The notes: a model not told the origin generated them from the sequence alone. Shown: positions 1-7,817, counted from the stretch's first letter. The stretch: DNA of 41,629 bases from Oleiharenicola sp. (GCA_025363455.1 JANYDW010000034.1:1-41629); one strand, 5' to 3'. Numbers and translations are program-made.

Positions 1-923
1 TCGTCCTCGATGGCGGGCAGGTCGTATTCGCACAGCAGGTCGTAGAACTTCTGCTTCTTCTCGTCCGACATGAGCGAGCCGAGCGGGTTGTGGAAGTTCG
101 GCATGATCATTATGGCCTTCACGTCGCTTTGCTCAATGGCGGTGCGAAGTTCGTCGAGACAGATGCCCTGGCGCGAGCAGGTGGGAATCTCCACGGCGCG
201 GAGGTTGAGACTCTGGATGATCTCGAGGAAACCGAAGTAGGCGGGCGTCTCGATGGCCACGGTATCGCCGGGCTTGGTGACGGCGCGCAGGCAGAGGTTG
301 AGCGCCTCGGTGCAGCCGGCGGTCACGACGAGTTCATCATGCGCCAGCGGCACGCCGGCCTGCAGGTAGCGGCGGGAAATCTCGCGCGTGAGCGGCTCGT
401 AGCCGTTGTTGAGCCCGTTCCGCACCAGCAGAGTCGGGTCACGGCGGGCGACGGAGCCGAGGATGCGGGCGAGCTTCTTTGTCGGGAAAAGGCTATGATG
501 AGGGCAGGCCGAGCCGAAGGGTACAAAGTCGGCCTTGAGGGCGAAGTCCATCACCTCAGCGGTGAGGTCGTTGACGCCGACATAGGAGGGCTTGGCCATG
601 GGCCGGGCCATGCGGGGCTCGGGCGCGAGACTCGGCGGCCGCGGCCGGACATAGTAACCCGACTGCGGCCGGGCCTCCAGGTAGCCGCGATTTTCCAGCA
701 CGGTGTAGGCCTGGAGGACGGTGGCGATGCTAACATCGCGCTGCCGCGACATGATGCGGACCGACGGCACGCGATGGCCGGGGCGGAGCGTGCCCTGCTC
801 GACGAGGGACTGGAGCGAGTCGGCCAGCTCAACGTAGAGCGGGCGGGAAGCGCCCGCCACAATGAGGCGGGTGCGGGACTTGACCGGGGCAGGCGGCGGA
901 ACTGTGGGGGTGGTCTCGATCAT
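1..923 (-). CDS. MocR-type regulator: GntR winged helix fused to aminotransferase domain (partial)
   Basis: The visible part covers residues 1-307, starting at an ATG at 923; the C-terminus lies beyond the left edge. Residues about 25-95 form a GntR-type winged helix-turn-helix, with the typical reading LVEQGTLRPGHRVPSVR and a following recognition region. From about residue 140 it turns into a fold-type I PLP-dependent aminotransferase. Visible motifs are TAGCTEALNLCLRA, the substrate loop VAIETPAYFGF, and MPNFHNPLG followed by the aspartate region DLPAIEDD. The PLP-binding lysine should come shortly after the point where the window ends, so it cannot be checked. MocR proteins are transcription regulators that use PLP as effector and often control PLP, GABA or amino-acid genes. 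The target here is unknown; the exporter and PhzF genes upstream on the same strand are candidates. Confidence 0.9.
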   Translation of the reverse strand, partial: MIETTPTVPPPAPVKSRTRLIVAGASRPLYVELADSLQSLVEQGTLRPGHRVPSVRIMSRQRDVSIATVLQAYTVLENRGYLEARPQSGYYVRPRPPSLAPEPRMARPMAKPSYVGVNDLTAEVMDFALKADFVPFGSACPHHSLFPTKKLARILGSVARRDPTLLVRNGLNNGYEPLTREISRRYLQAGVPLAHDELVVTAGCTEALNLCLRAVTKPGDTVAIETPAYFGFLEIIQSLNLRAVEIPTCSRQGICLDELRTAIEQSDVKAIMIMPNFHNPLGSLMSDEKKQKFYDLLCEYDLPAIED

Positions 924-1075
924 GGGGGCGGGGTTATTGGCCGCGGACTATACCGGAACAGGCTCGAGTCCAGTAGCTGCAGCCAGCACAGATTGAAACC
1001 AGCACAGTTTGTAAATATCAATGCTGTATCCGTGACAATAATTCCGAAAACGGGACCACCGGCTGTCCCGGCCGC

Positions 1076-1696
1076 TTACTGTGCCGCGACGGTCACGCCC
1101 GTGCCGATCATCATGGTGCCGGCGGCGCGGTTCATGACCTTCAGGCGATCGGGCCGGCTGAGAAAGCGCCGGCTGCCGGCCGCGGCCAACGCGTAGGCCG
1201 CGGGGATCGTGCCGACGATCAACACGACAATCGCGGCCATGGCGAGGGCCTCGCCGACGGCAAGACGTTCCAGGTCTACAAAGGTCGGCAGCAGCCCGGC
1301 GTAGAACGCGATGGCCTTGGGGTTGCTGAGCGTGACCATCAGCCCACCCAGCAGGCTACGCCAGAAACCGCGTCGAGGAACGCTGGTTTCGCCGGCGGCA
1401 GACATGACCACGGGGGGCTGCCGCCACAACTTGAGGCCAAGCCAGACCAGATACGCCGCGCCGGCCAGCTTGATGATGAGAAAAAATCCACCGAGGGAAC
1501 GCGCCAGGGCCGCCATGCCCAGCACGGCGAGAGTAAAGTAGAGCAGGTCGCCGATGACAATCCCGACAATCAGGGCGAGCGCCTCGCGAAAACCCCGGCC
1601 GAGGGCGCAGGAAACCACCGCAAAGATACCGGGGCCCGGGATGGCCACGACGATCGCCAGGGCGGTGGCAAAGGCGAGGAGGACGGACACGTGCAT
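1076..1696 (-). CDS. LysE/RhtB family amino-acid exporter
   Basis: Inner-membrane exporter of the LysE superfamily, 206 residues with the start chosen here, the usual size for the family. It opens with a hydrophobic helix containing the hallmark AIPGPG turn (MHVSVLLAFATALAIVVAIPGPG), followed by several hydrophobic segments and the conserved SNPKAIAFYAGLLPTF region before the last helices. A longer reading from 1774 would add 26 polar residues and overlap the end of the PhzF gene; the ATG at 1696 starts directly before the first membrane helix and leaves a 58-bp gap, so I prefer it. No strong Shine-Dalgarno is visible. It follows phzF-like and precedes the MocR regulator on the same strand, a plausible exporter-regulator pairing. 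The substrate is not predictable. Confidence 0.88.
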   Translation of the reverse strand: MHVSVLLAFATALAIVVAIPGPGIFAVVSCALGRGFREALALIVGIVIGDLLYFTLAVLGMAALARSLGGFFLIIKLAGAAYLVWLGLKLWRQPPVVMSAAGETSVPRRGFWRSLLGGLMVTLSNPKAIAFYAGLLPTFVDLERLAVGEALAMAAIVVLIVGTIPAAYALAAAGSRRFLSRPDRLKVMNRAAGTMMIGTGVTVAAQ

Positions 1697-1754
1697 GAGG
1701 GTGGAAAATTGAATCGAAGGGAAACCCGGACAAATGGAAAGACGCTGCCGCCTC

Positions 1755-2540
1755 TCAGACTTCAATTTCGCCATGCAGGTAGAGCACAGCGTGCCCGGCG
1801 ATTTTCACGCGATCGCCCGCCTGCTCGCACCAGAGCTCGCCGCCGCGCGGGGAAATCTGCCGGGCGTGGAGCAGCGCCTTGCCCAGCCGCCGGGTCCAGT
1901 AGGGCGTGAGTACGCAATGCGAGGAGCCGGTCACCGGATCCTCGGGCACACCGACGCGGGGGGCAAAAAAACGGGAGACAAAATCGCAATCCTCGCCGGG
2001 CGCCGTGACAATCGTGCCGTATTGCTCGAGGGTGGCGAGGGCCGCGAAATCGGGCCGCAAGGCGCGGACCTCCGCGACGGTGTTGAACACCGCGAGGTTG
2101 GCTTGGGCCTGCGCGTAGTAGGACGGGGTGGCGCCGAGCCCCTTGAGCAGGGCGGCCGGCGGGGCCACCGGCACGGCGGGACGCGCGGGGAAATCGAGCT
2201 CGATTTTTCCGTCCGGCAACCGGCGGACATGCAACGGGCCGGACCGGGAATCGAAAGTAATCCGATCACCGGCGAATCCCATCCGGGTGAAAAGAACAAA
2301 GGCAGTGGCCACAGTTGCATGGCCGCAAAGCTCGACCTCGGCTCCGGGAGTAAACCACCGCAGGCTATAACGGCCTGGGCCGATCGGGACAAAGAACGCG
2401 GTTTCGGCGAGGCCGTTCTCGAATGCAATGCGCTGCATCAGGGCGTCGTCCAGCCATTGCTCAAGTGGAACGACCCCGGCGGGATTGCCGGTGAAGACCT
2501 TGGAGGCGAAGGCGTCGACCCAGTAGAAGGGGAGCTTCAT
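1755..2540 (-). CDS. PhzF family isomerase/epimerase
   Basis: A 261-residue protein of the PhzF superfamily (diaminopimelate-epimerase-like fold), full length for the family. The N-terminus FYWVDAFASKVFTGNPAGVV is typical. Glu46 in ENGLAETAFF corresponds to the catalytic glutamate of PhzF. CGHATVATA and PEDPVTGSSHC, the two conserved glycine/serine loops, are both present. PhzF itself isomerises trans-2,3-dihydro-3-hydroxyanthranilate in phenazine synthesis, but most homologues lie outside phenazine clusters and have unknown substrates. No other phenazine gene is visible here, so the name should not be read as a function. It lies upstream of, and probably together with, the LysE-type exporter. 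Confidence 0.9.
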   Translation of the reverse strand: MKLPFYWVDAFASKVFTGNPAGVVPLEQWLDDALMQRIAFENGLAETAFFVPIGPGRYSLRWFTPGAEVELCGHATVATAFVLFTRMGFAGDRITFDSRSGPLHVRRLPDGKIELDFPARPAVPVAPPAALLKGLGATPSYYAQAQANLAVFNTVAEVRALRPDFAALATLEQYGTIVTAPGEDCDFVSRFFAPRVGVPEDPVTGSSHCVLTPYWTRRLGKALLHARQISPRGGELWCEQAGDRVKIAGHAVLYLHGEIEV

Positions 2541-2691
2541 TTATGATTTATGATTGATGATTGGCCGGAGACGGGCGTTGAAAGCGATGGATTTCTGCCT
2601 GTGTTCACCACCGATGTGCCGCGCTGTATTTCGTCAAAATTTCTGCCTGCCCTCGGGCCAAATCATAAATCGTACTTCATAAATCATAAAT
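2539..2691. repeat. ATTTATGATTTATGA inverted repeat pair between phzF-like and DUF3291 genes
   Basis: A perfect 15-base inverted repeat: ATTTATGATTTATGA at 2539-2553 and its reverse complement at 2677-2691. It encloses about 120 bp of unique DNA. Both arms are internally repetitive (ATTTATG-type units) and extend imperfectly. A related sequence, ATTTATGAATTACGATTTAT, lies at 3147-3166, immediately against the left end of the insertion sequence. The left arm overlaps the phzF-like start codon. The gap 2541-2695 holds no other recognisable feature. Confidence 0.75.
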
Positions 2692-2695
2692 ACCT

Positions 2696-3148
2696 TCAGG
2701 TCTCCGGCGGCCGGAAGAGCTGGCGGAATCCGAAGGCACGGCTACTTGCCCCATGCTGCCGGAGATGAGCGAGCCGGTCCTTGGCCTCTTCCACCGTCGG
2801 TCGGTGTCCGGCCGGAATCCACCACAGCGCCAGGACGGCTTCTTCGCTATGTTCAAACCACTGCTGGCGCTGCCGCACCAGATCGGCGTGGCCCGTGCGG
2901 TACACGTAGGCCTTGAGATGATCGGGTGTCAGCCAGGCCGAAAGGTTGAAAATGATGCGGTCGTCTTCGTAGGGCCGGAGATAGGTGGCGTTACCGCTGT
3001 CATTTTGGAAACGCCAGATGAAGCCGGGGCTGCGATCGGCCAGCAGGTTGAACTCGTCGATCTTGGCGACGAAGCCCGCCATGACGGGCGAGTCGAGCGG
3101 CGAGACCATGCGGGCGATGTTGACCTGGGCGAGGTGGAACGAAGTCAT
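2696..3148 (-). CDS. DUF3291 family protein
   Basis: A 150-residue protein matching DUF3291 along its whole length. It has the start FHLAQVNIARM, the segment PVMAGFVAKIDEFNLLADRSPGFIWRF, and the later tryptophan-rich part WFEHSEEAVLALWWIPAGHRPTVEEAKDRL. The family has a ferredoxin-like dimeric alpha-beta-barrel look, similar to small monooxygenase-type folds, but has no proven activity. There is no signal peptide. The start codon lies only 18 bp from the left terminal repeat of the insertion sequence, so its original promoter has probably been separated from it; transcription may now depend on the element. Confidence 0.85.
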   Translation of the reverse strand: MTSFHLAQVNIARMVSPLDSPVMAGFVAKIDEFNLLADRSPGFIWRFQNDSGNATYLRPYEDDRIIFNLSAWLTPDHLKAYVYRTGHADLVRQRQQWFEHSEEAVLALWWIPAGHRPTVEEAKDRLAHLRQHGASSRAFGFRQLFRPPET

Positions 3149-3166
3149 TTATGAATTACGATTTAT

Positions 3167-4494
3167 CACTACTGTCCGGAACGTGGAGCGGTTAGATTCT
3201 ATAACATTCATGATATGAGTTTCATCGGTCAGTTTTGGGGTGTGACGCATTTTGCGTGCGGAGCGGTGTTTTGGTCGCTGGGAGACACGTTAGATCTTGG
3301 CCATGGCCAACTCTACTGTATTTGCGCAAGTGATGTCGCTGGGACATCGGGAAGTTTTTCGTCGCTGCGTCGAGCGCTACGGCGGCGACGCGCAGGTGAA
3401 AAGTTTTTCGTGTCACGACCAGTGGTTGGCCATGGCATTCGCGCAATTGACCCACCGCGACAGCTTGCGAGATTTGGAGTCGGCCTTGGGCTCGCGCACC
3501 GAGTTGCTTTATCAAATGGGATTTCGCAGCCGCGTGCTGCGCAGCACGCTGGCGGATGCCAACGAGCAACGCGACTGGCGGATCTATGCCGATTGGGCGC
3601 AGGCGTTGATCCGACGGGCCCGGCAACTCTACGTGAACGATCCGTTCGCGGTAGAACTCGACCAAGCCATTTATGCGTTCGATGCGACGGTCATCAATTT
3701 GAGCCTGACCTTGTTTCCGTGGGCCCACTTCCGTCTCCGCGAGTCGGCGATCAAGTTGCACACGCTGCTGGACCTGCGGGGTTCGATTCCGACGTTTCTC
3801 GCTCTGACAAAGGCCACGGTGAACGAGATGCTGTTGCTGGATACGCTGCCCATCGAAGCCGGCGCGATCTACGTCCTCGATCGCGGCTACACCGACTTCA
3901 AGCGATTGATGCGCTTCACCGCAGCGGGTGCGTTCTTCGTCATTCGGGGCAAGCGGGCCCTGGATTATTCCGTGGCGGAACGCCGCCCCGTCGATCGCAC
4001 GACGGGGCTGCACTGCGATCAAACCATTCAGCTGCGCGGCTACTCTTCGCAGCGGCGCTACCCGGCGCCCCTGCGTCGGATCAGCTATCGCGATCCCACC
4101 CACGCACGTTCCCTGGTCTTTCTCACCAATTTGTTCACCGCCCAGGCCTTCCAGATCACCGAGCTGTACCGCGCGCGCTGGCAGATCGAACTGTTCTTCC
4201 GCTGGATCAAACAGCACCTGTGCATCCATCATTTTATCGGCAATTCTGCCAACGCGGTGCGCATCCAAATCTGGACTGCGGTGAGCACCTATCTGCTCGT
4301 CGCCATTTTGAAGAAGACTTGGAAGCTGGAACCAAGCTTGCACGAGATTCTTCAGGTCATCAGCGTCACGCCATTCGAGAAAACACCTCTGCCGGAACTC
4401 TTTGCCAGACAAGCCATGGACTTCACTCCAACCACTCATGACAACGACGTTCCTAATCTGTTCTCGTGAAGGTTCATGCTGCCGGGCAGTAGTG
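3167..4494. mobile_element. IS4-family insertion sequence, 1328 bp
   Basis: The ends are set by a terminal inverted repeat: CACTACTGTCCGG at 3167-3179 and CCGGGCAGTAGTG at 4482-4494, 12 of 13 positions matching. Between them lies one intact transposase gene with short non-coding margins (about 135 bp left, 25 bp right). The size fits IS4 family members. I could not find a convincing target-site duplication: the left flank ends GATTTAT and the right flank starts GTAATCC. Either it has decayed, the junction is one or two bases off, or the element has recombined. Confidence 0.85.
3303..4469 (+). CDS. IS4-family DDE transposase
   Basis: 388 residues from the ATG at 3303; a TTG two codons upstream is also possible. 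The DDE catalytic core is complete. The first aspartate is in AIYAFDATVINLS and the second in IYVLDRGYTDF. The glutamate lies in the IS4 signature YRARWQIELFFRWIK, which fits the Y-x2-R-x3-E-x6-K spacing exactly. The N-terminal part (VFRRCVERYGGD, SFSCHDQWLAMAFAQLT, RDSLRDLE) is the usual DUF4372-like region of this IS group. The frame is uninterrupted, so the element may be active. A long antisense frame over the same DNA is a coding shadow. Confidence 0.95.
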   Translation: MANSTVFAQVMSLGHREVFRRCVERYGGDAQVKSFSCHDQWLAMAFAQLTHRDSLRDLESALGSRTELLYQMGFRSRVLRSTLADANEQRDWRIYADWAQALIRRARQLYVNDPFAVELDQAIYAFDATVINLSLTLFPWAHFRLRESAIKLHTLLDLRGSIPTFLALTKATVNEMLLLDTLPIEAGAIYVLDRGYTDFKRLMRFTAAGAFFVIRGKRALDYSVAERRPVDRTTGLHCDQTIQLRGYSSQRRYPAPLRRISYRDPTHARSLVFLTNLFTAQAFQITELYRARWQIELFFRWIKQHLCIHHFIGNSANAVRIQIWTAVSTYLLVAILKKTWKLEPSLHEILQVISVTPFEKTPLPELFARQAMDFTPTTHDNDVPNLFS

Positions 4495-4527
4495 GTAATC
4501 CGTGGTCAAAACGGTTTGGTTAGGACC

Positions 4528-4547
4528 GGCCCGCAGGGACGCGGGCC
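4528..4547. repeat. Small GGCCCGC hairpin beside the insertion sequence
   Basis: GGCCCGC at 4528-4534 pairs with GCGGGCC at 4541-4547 around a 6-base loop. It resembles half of a REP-like unit. Just downstream, 4560-4590 holds a sequence (on the minus strand AACCACAAAGGACACGAATAG) of the same style as the repeat at 39321-39392. The gap 4495-4677 has no gene. Confidence 0.4.
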
Positions 4548-4677
4548 CTCAAGTGTTTCGCGTCTATTCGTGTCCTTTGTGGTTAAAACCGGCCCGAGTC
4601 GGCGCCTTGCGGGTCATCAGCCTTCGCCAAGCTTCGGCTCGACGAAAGTCGCTCCACCCTCAACACCACCCTTCCGG

Positions 4678-5001
4678 CTAAGCCTTCCTCACGAAGCAGG
4701 CCTTCAGGGCCACGGCAACTCCATCGACCTTGCACGCGATCTCGTGGTCCCCGTCCTGGAGCCGGATACCTTTGGCCTTGGTTCCGGCCTTGAGCACCTG
4801 CGACCCACCCAGTTTTAGATCCTTGATCAGGGCGACCGTGTCGCCCTCGGCGAGCGGATTGCCGTTGGCATCCTTGACGACGCGCGCCTTCTCGGGGGCG
4901 GCCTCCTTGGGCCATTCATGACCGCAGGTCGCACACTCCCAGTGATCGGAGTGGCTGAGGACGTCTTCAAGGGTGCAGGCCGGGCAGGCGGGTTGAGACA
5001 T
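4678..5001 (-). CDS. yjdM: PhnA/YjdM family zinc-ribbon protein
   Basis: A 107-residue protein with the family layout. The N-terminal zinc ribbon has CPAC at residues 6-9 and CATC at 23-26. It is followed by the PhnA domain (VVKDANGNPLAEGDTVALIKDLKLGG, then KAGTKAKGIRLQDGDHEIACKVDG). The protein was first named for a link to alkylphosphonate use in E. coli (phnA, now yjdM), but it is not part of the C-P lyase machinery and its role is unsettled. No phosphonate genes lie nearby. It is cytosolic, monocistronic by position, and lies just downstream of the insertion sequence on the opposite strand. Confidence 0.93.
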   Translation of the reverse strand: MSQPACPACTLEDVLSHSDHWECATCGHEWPKEAAPEKARVVKDANGNPLAEGDTVALIKDLKLGGSQVLKAGTKAKGIRLQDGDHEIACKVDGVAVALKACFVRKA

Positions 5002-5042
5002 GGTTTAGAGCTAGTCGTAGAGCTCTCGGAAAGCTAGCAGGG

Positions 5043-5149
5043 TTTTAACCGCTAATCTTCGCGAATCCTCGCTAATGATGGACTGGAAAGACGGAGGATT
5101 TCAAAAACTGGTCCTGATTAGCGCCAATTAGCGTGGATTAGCGGTTAAA
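5043..5149. repeat. Inverted pair of CGCTAAT period-10 repeats
   Basis: Two 33-base arms, 5044-5076 and the reverse complement of 5117-5149, match at 27 of 33 positions around a 40-base centre. Each arm starts TTTAACCGCTAATC and carries three CGCTAAT-like units spaced 10 bases apart. A third copy is at 40082-40114 and matches the right arm at 30 of 33. The element fills the gap between the divergently transcribed yjdM and DUF6172 genes. Confidence 0.8.
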
Positions 5150-5199
5150 GGTCTCAAATCGCATTGAATCGTGTCCGGGACGGGCAACGATGCCGCCCG

Positions 5200-5490
5200 A
5201 TGAAGAAGACTTTTCCTCTCCAAACCAGCGGCAAGGATGATGCCCGCGTGCGCGACAAGATCCGCCACGAGGTAAACAAATACGTGCGCCGCTGCCGGCG
5301 GAAGGAACTGCCCGAGGGCTTCAGGCAGTGGGAGTTTTCCTGCAAGATCGGCGTGGATGCGGCCGGAGCCGAGCCCTGCGCCCTCAAGGAAGTGGCGGTC
5401 GCCATCGACACGGTCGCGGCGACCGGTGCGACGGGCGTCTACATTGAGATCGTCGCCGTGCCCGGCCAGCAGATGGGGCCGCCGGCCTGA
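5200..5490 (+). CDS. DUF6172 family protein
   Basis: 96 residues from the ATG at 5200. The match to DUF6172 is clear from the conserved opening MKKTFPLQ, the helix DKIRHEVNKYVRRCRRKELPEG with its basic cluster, WEFSCKIG, and the closing strand VYIEIVAVPG. A TTG 12 codons upstream extends the frame but adds nothing resembling the family. It is a small cytosolic protein with no known activity; the basic helix suggests nucleic-acid contact, but that is only a guess. The end lies 30 bp from the convergent peptidase gene. Confidence 0.85.
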   Translation: MKKTFPLQTSGKDDARVRDKIRHEVNKYVRRCRRKELPEGFRQWEFSCKIGVDAAGAEPCALKEVAVAIDTVAATGATGVYIEIVAVPGQQMGPPA

Positions 5491-5520
5491 GCGGTTTGGG
5501 CCGGAAATTGACCGGCCGGA

Positions 5521-7434
5521 TCAGTGAACCGCGGCCGTGGCGTCAATCTTGGCCGCCTCGGCTTCCAGCTGGGCGACGAGTTCGTTCATCTGGTCGACGA
5601 CTGCCTGAACGGTTTCCCGCCGGGAGAGATCCACCCCGGCTTTTTGCAGCTGTTTCATGGGGTGGTCGTTGCCCCCGCTGCGCAACAGGGTGAGGTAGCG
5701 CTCCGTGGCCGCCGCCTTATCCGCGGCGGCTCCCGTGGTCATGTCCTTGAACAGCCTGGCCGATGAGGCGAAACACGTCGCATATTGGTAGACGTAATAG
5801 GGCGTGTTGTAGAAGTGCGGGATGCGGGCCCAGGTGAACTTGTACAGATCGTCGATGGTGACCGCGTCGCCGTAGTAGTCCTTCAGCAGCTTGAGATAGA
5901 TGTTGTTCAGCACCTCGGGCGTGATGGGCTGGCCCTGCTCGACGCGCTTGTGCGCCTGCAGCTCAAAATCGGCGAACAGCACCTGCGTGTAGAAGGTACG
6001 CATGATCGCGTCCACGGCATGCTGTAGGAAGAGAAACCGTTCCTTGGGGTCGGTGGAGGATTCCAGCAGCTTGTTCAGCAGGAAACGCTCGTTCGTGGTC
6101 GAGGCCACCTCGGCGACGAAGATGGTGTAACCCGAGGTCACGAAGGGCTGCGTCTCGTAGGAGAGCACGGTGTGCATCGCATGGCCGGCTTCGTGGGCGA
6201 GAGTGAACGCCGAGTCGAGGGTATCACTGTAATTCATCAACAGGTAGGGGCCGACACCGTAGACCCCGGCACAATAGGCGCCGCTGCTCTTGCCTTCATT
6301 TTCGTAGACGTCGATGCGACCGCCGGAGACAAAATGACGATATTTCGCCGTGTAGTCGGCGCCGAGCGGGGCGACGGACGCGATGACGAGGTTCTTGGTC
6401 GGGTCGTAAGGGTATACGATCGTCGATTTGTAGAGGGGAATCGTGCCGTCGTAGAGGTGGTATTCCGCCAGCCCGAGCAGCTTCTTGCGCAGTTTCATGT
6501 ACCGCTGCAACGGGGCGGTCCCGGCCCGGACGGTGGCCACCAAGGTCTCGACCACGGAGAGCGGGATGGCATTGCCATCCAAGGAGGCGGCGAGGGTGCT
6601 GGGGTAATTGCGCGCCTGGGCTTCCGCCCAACCGCGCTGCAGCACGGCGTTGTAGATGGCGGCGTAGGTGTTGCTGGTGGCCGCGTAAGTCTTGAGGAAC
6701 GCCTCAAAGGCGGCCGCCCGGTCGGCCTGGTTGTAATTCGTCTCCAGGAGCTCGTTGTAGTTAGCCGGGGAGACGGTCACCTCCTTGCCGTTGGCCAGCT
6801 TGACCGCGGGAAACTTGATGTCCGAGGTGCTGAGCTCCTGGAAGATCGCCCGCGGGGTGGAGTTGAAGCGACTGCCGAAGGAGAGCAGTTTTTCGCCTTT
6901 CTCATCAAGCACGTGCTGCTGCTGGCGGTAGTTGTCGAGAATGGTGAAGGCGTACGGGGCCAGTCCGCTGTTCTCCTTGATCCATTTTTCCATCGAGGCC
7001 TGAGGAATGGTAAGCAGCTCCGGGGTGAACCAGGAGGTGGCGGTATTGAACTTGGCGAAGACTGCCCCCACGCGCTGAAACCGGCCGGCGATCTCCTGGT
7101 TGCGGGTGTCGACGTCGCGCTGCAGCTGCGGGTACCGATAGACCTTGTACTGCATGATGCCGATCTCATCGAAGAGCTGGTAGGCCTTGAGCACGGCGGC
7201 GGGACCTTGCGCCAGGGTGCCCTTGAGGGCGGCGAACTCATCCATCTTGGCCTCCATGGACTTCATGCCGGCCTCCCAGGCCGCCCAATCGGCGTAGATG
7301 GGCGTGAAGTCCCAGCGGTACTGGGCGGGGATTTCGGCGCGGACGCGAGTGGTGGGACGGGATGGGGCGTCGGTGGCCAGCAGGGAGACGAGCAGGACGG
7401 GAAACAGCAGAATCAGGCGGGATGAAATTTGCAT
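5521..7434 (-). CDS. pepF: Exported oligoendopeptidase F (M3 metallopeptidase)
   Basis: A 637-residue zinc peptidase of family M3, subfamily M3B, which cuts short peptides. The active site HEAGH lies at residues 414-418 in TLAHEAGHAMH, with Glu415 as catalytic base; the third zinc ligand should be the glutamate in STTNERFLLNKLL downstream. Flanking M3 motifs are present: YCAGVYGVGPYLLMNY before the site and FYTQVLFADFE after it. Unlike cytosolic PepF, it starts with a signal peptide (hydrophobic residues 6-20, ending near TDA), so it probably works in the periplasm or outside the cell. The gene is isolated between convergent and divergent neighbours; no partner is evident. Confidence 0.93.
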   Translation of the reverse strand: MQISSRLILLFPVLLVSLLATDAPSRPTTRVRAEIPAQYRWDFTPIYADWAAWEAGMKSMEAKMDEFAALKGTLAQGPAAVLKAYQLFDEIGIMQYKVYRYPQLQRDVDTRNQEIAGRFQRVGAVFAKFNTATSWFTPELLTIPQASMEKWIKENSGLAPYAFTILDNYRQQQHVLDEKGEKLLSFGSRFNSTPRAIFQELSTSDIKFPAVKLANGKEVTVSPANYNELLETNYNQADRAAAFEAFLKTYAATSNTYAAIYNAVLQRGWAEAQARNYPSTLAASLDGNAIPLSVVETLVATVRAGTAPLQRYMKLRKKLLGLAEYHLYDGTIPLYKSTIVYPYDPTKNLVIASVAPLGADYTAKYRHFVSGGRIDVYENEGKSSGAYCAGVYGVGPYLLMNYSDTLDSAFTLAHEAGHAMHTVLSYETQPFVTSGYTIFVAEVASTTNERFLLNKLLESSTDPKERFLFLQHAVDAIMRTFYTQVLFADFELQAHKRVEQGQPITPEVLNNIYLKLLKDYYGDAVTIDDLYKFTWARIPHFYNTPYYVYQYATCFASSARLFKDMTTGAAADKAAATERYLTLLRSGGNDHPMKQLQKAGVDLSRRETVQAVVDQMNELVAQLEAEAAKIDATAAVH

Positions 7435-7510
7435 GCAGGCAGCTTGGTGGCAGGGCGGGAAAATGTCTAGCCGTCAGCCGGGGAACTTGGCGGTGCCGGC
7501 CTGCATCCCT

Positions 7511-7558
7511 GTAGGTCGGGCTTCACGCCCGACTCGTCGGGGATAAACCCCGACCTAC
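7511..7558. repeat. Nested double-hairpin element, GTAGGTCGGG family (copy 1)
   Basis: GTAGGTCGGG opens the element and CCCGACCTAC closes it. Inside are two perfect hairpins: GTCGGGC/GCCCGAC with loop TTCAC, and GTCGGGG/CCCCGAC with loop ATAAA. The sequence can fold either as one long stem or as two side-by-side stems. It lies between the pepF start and the end of the next minus-strand gene. A second copy is at 28441-28499. Confidence 0.85.
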
Positions 7559-7562
7559 AAGC

Positions 7563-7817
7563 TTACTGCCGGCCGGCCAGCAAGACCGCAAGGGCCGCCT
7601 CGTCGACTTCTCCTTGCACGGCGTGCAAATGATGAAGCACACCCATGCGGTCGTCCGCGTTCGCCGAGGAGATCTCAAGCATCCAGTCTTCCGTCTTCGG
7701 CGAGCCGACAATGACGTCGTCGGACCATTTGATGACCTCGGCGGCAGTGACGAAACCCTGGGTGATGCCGCGAATGTAGAATTCAGCGAGCGTGCGATAA
7801 TTGGGAGTGGATGACAT
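7563..7817 (-). CDS. Small protein of unknown function
   Basis: 84 residues, acidic, apparently helical, with no signal peptide, membrane segment or cysteine. I do not recognise the family. Readable landmarks are YIRGITQGFVTAAEVIKWSDDVIVG and PKTEDWMLEISSANADD; the layout (helix, short tryptophan turn, helix) suggests a small cytosolic protein-binding domain. Codon use resembles the neighbours and the frame starts cleanly at an ATG, so it is probably real. The double-hairpin repeat starts 5 bp after its stop codon. Confidence 0.6.
   Translation of the reverse strand: MSSTPNYRTLAEFYIRGITQGFVTAAEVIKWSDDVIVGSPKTEDWMLEISSANADDRMGVLHHLHAVQGEVDEAALAVLLAGRQ

Noticed and set aside
1697..1774. Upstream start for the LysE-type exporter
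   Set aside because: It would overlap the phzF-like end and add a polar, basic stretch before the first membrane helix.
1755..2540. Phenazine biosynthesis
   Set aside because: Only a phzF-like gene is present; phzA/B/D/E/G are not visible, and PhzF homologues are widespread outside phenazine clusters.
3222..4439. A 405-codon minus-strand frame over the transposase
   Set aside because: Antisense to a complete DDE transposase; its protein has no recognisable domain and the GC-rich third-position pattern explains the open frame.
3204..4473. Inner inverted sequence (ACATTCATGATATGAG / CTGTTCTCGTGAAGGT) as the IS ends
   Set aside because: Only 11 of 16 positions match; the outer pair at 3167/4494 matches 12 of 13 and gives a usual IS end.
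6172..7425. A 417-codon plus-strand frame
   Set aside because: Antisense to the M3 peptidase with its HEAGH site; Gly/Val/Asp-rich without family features.
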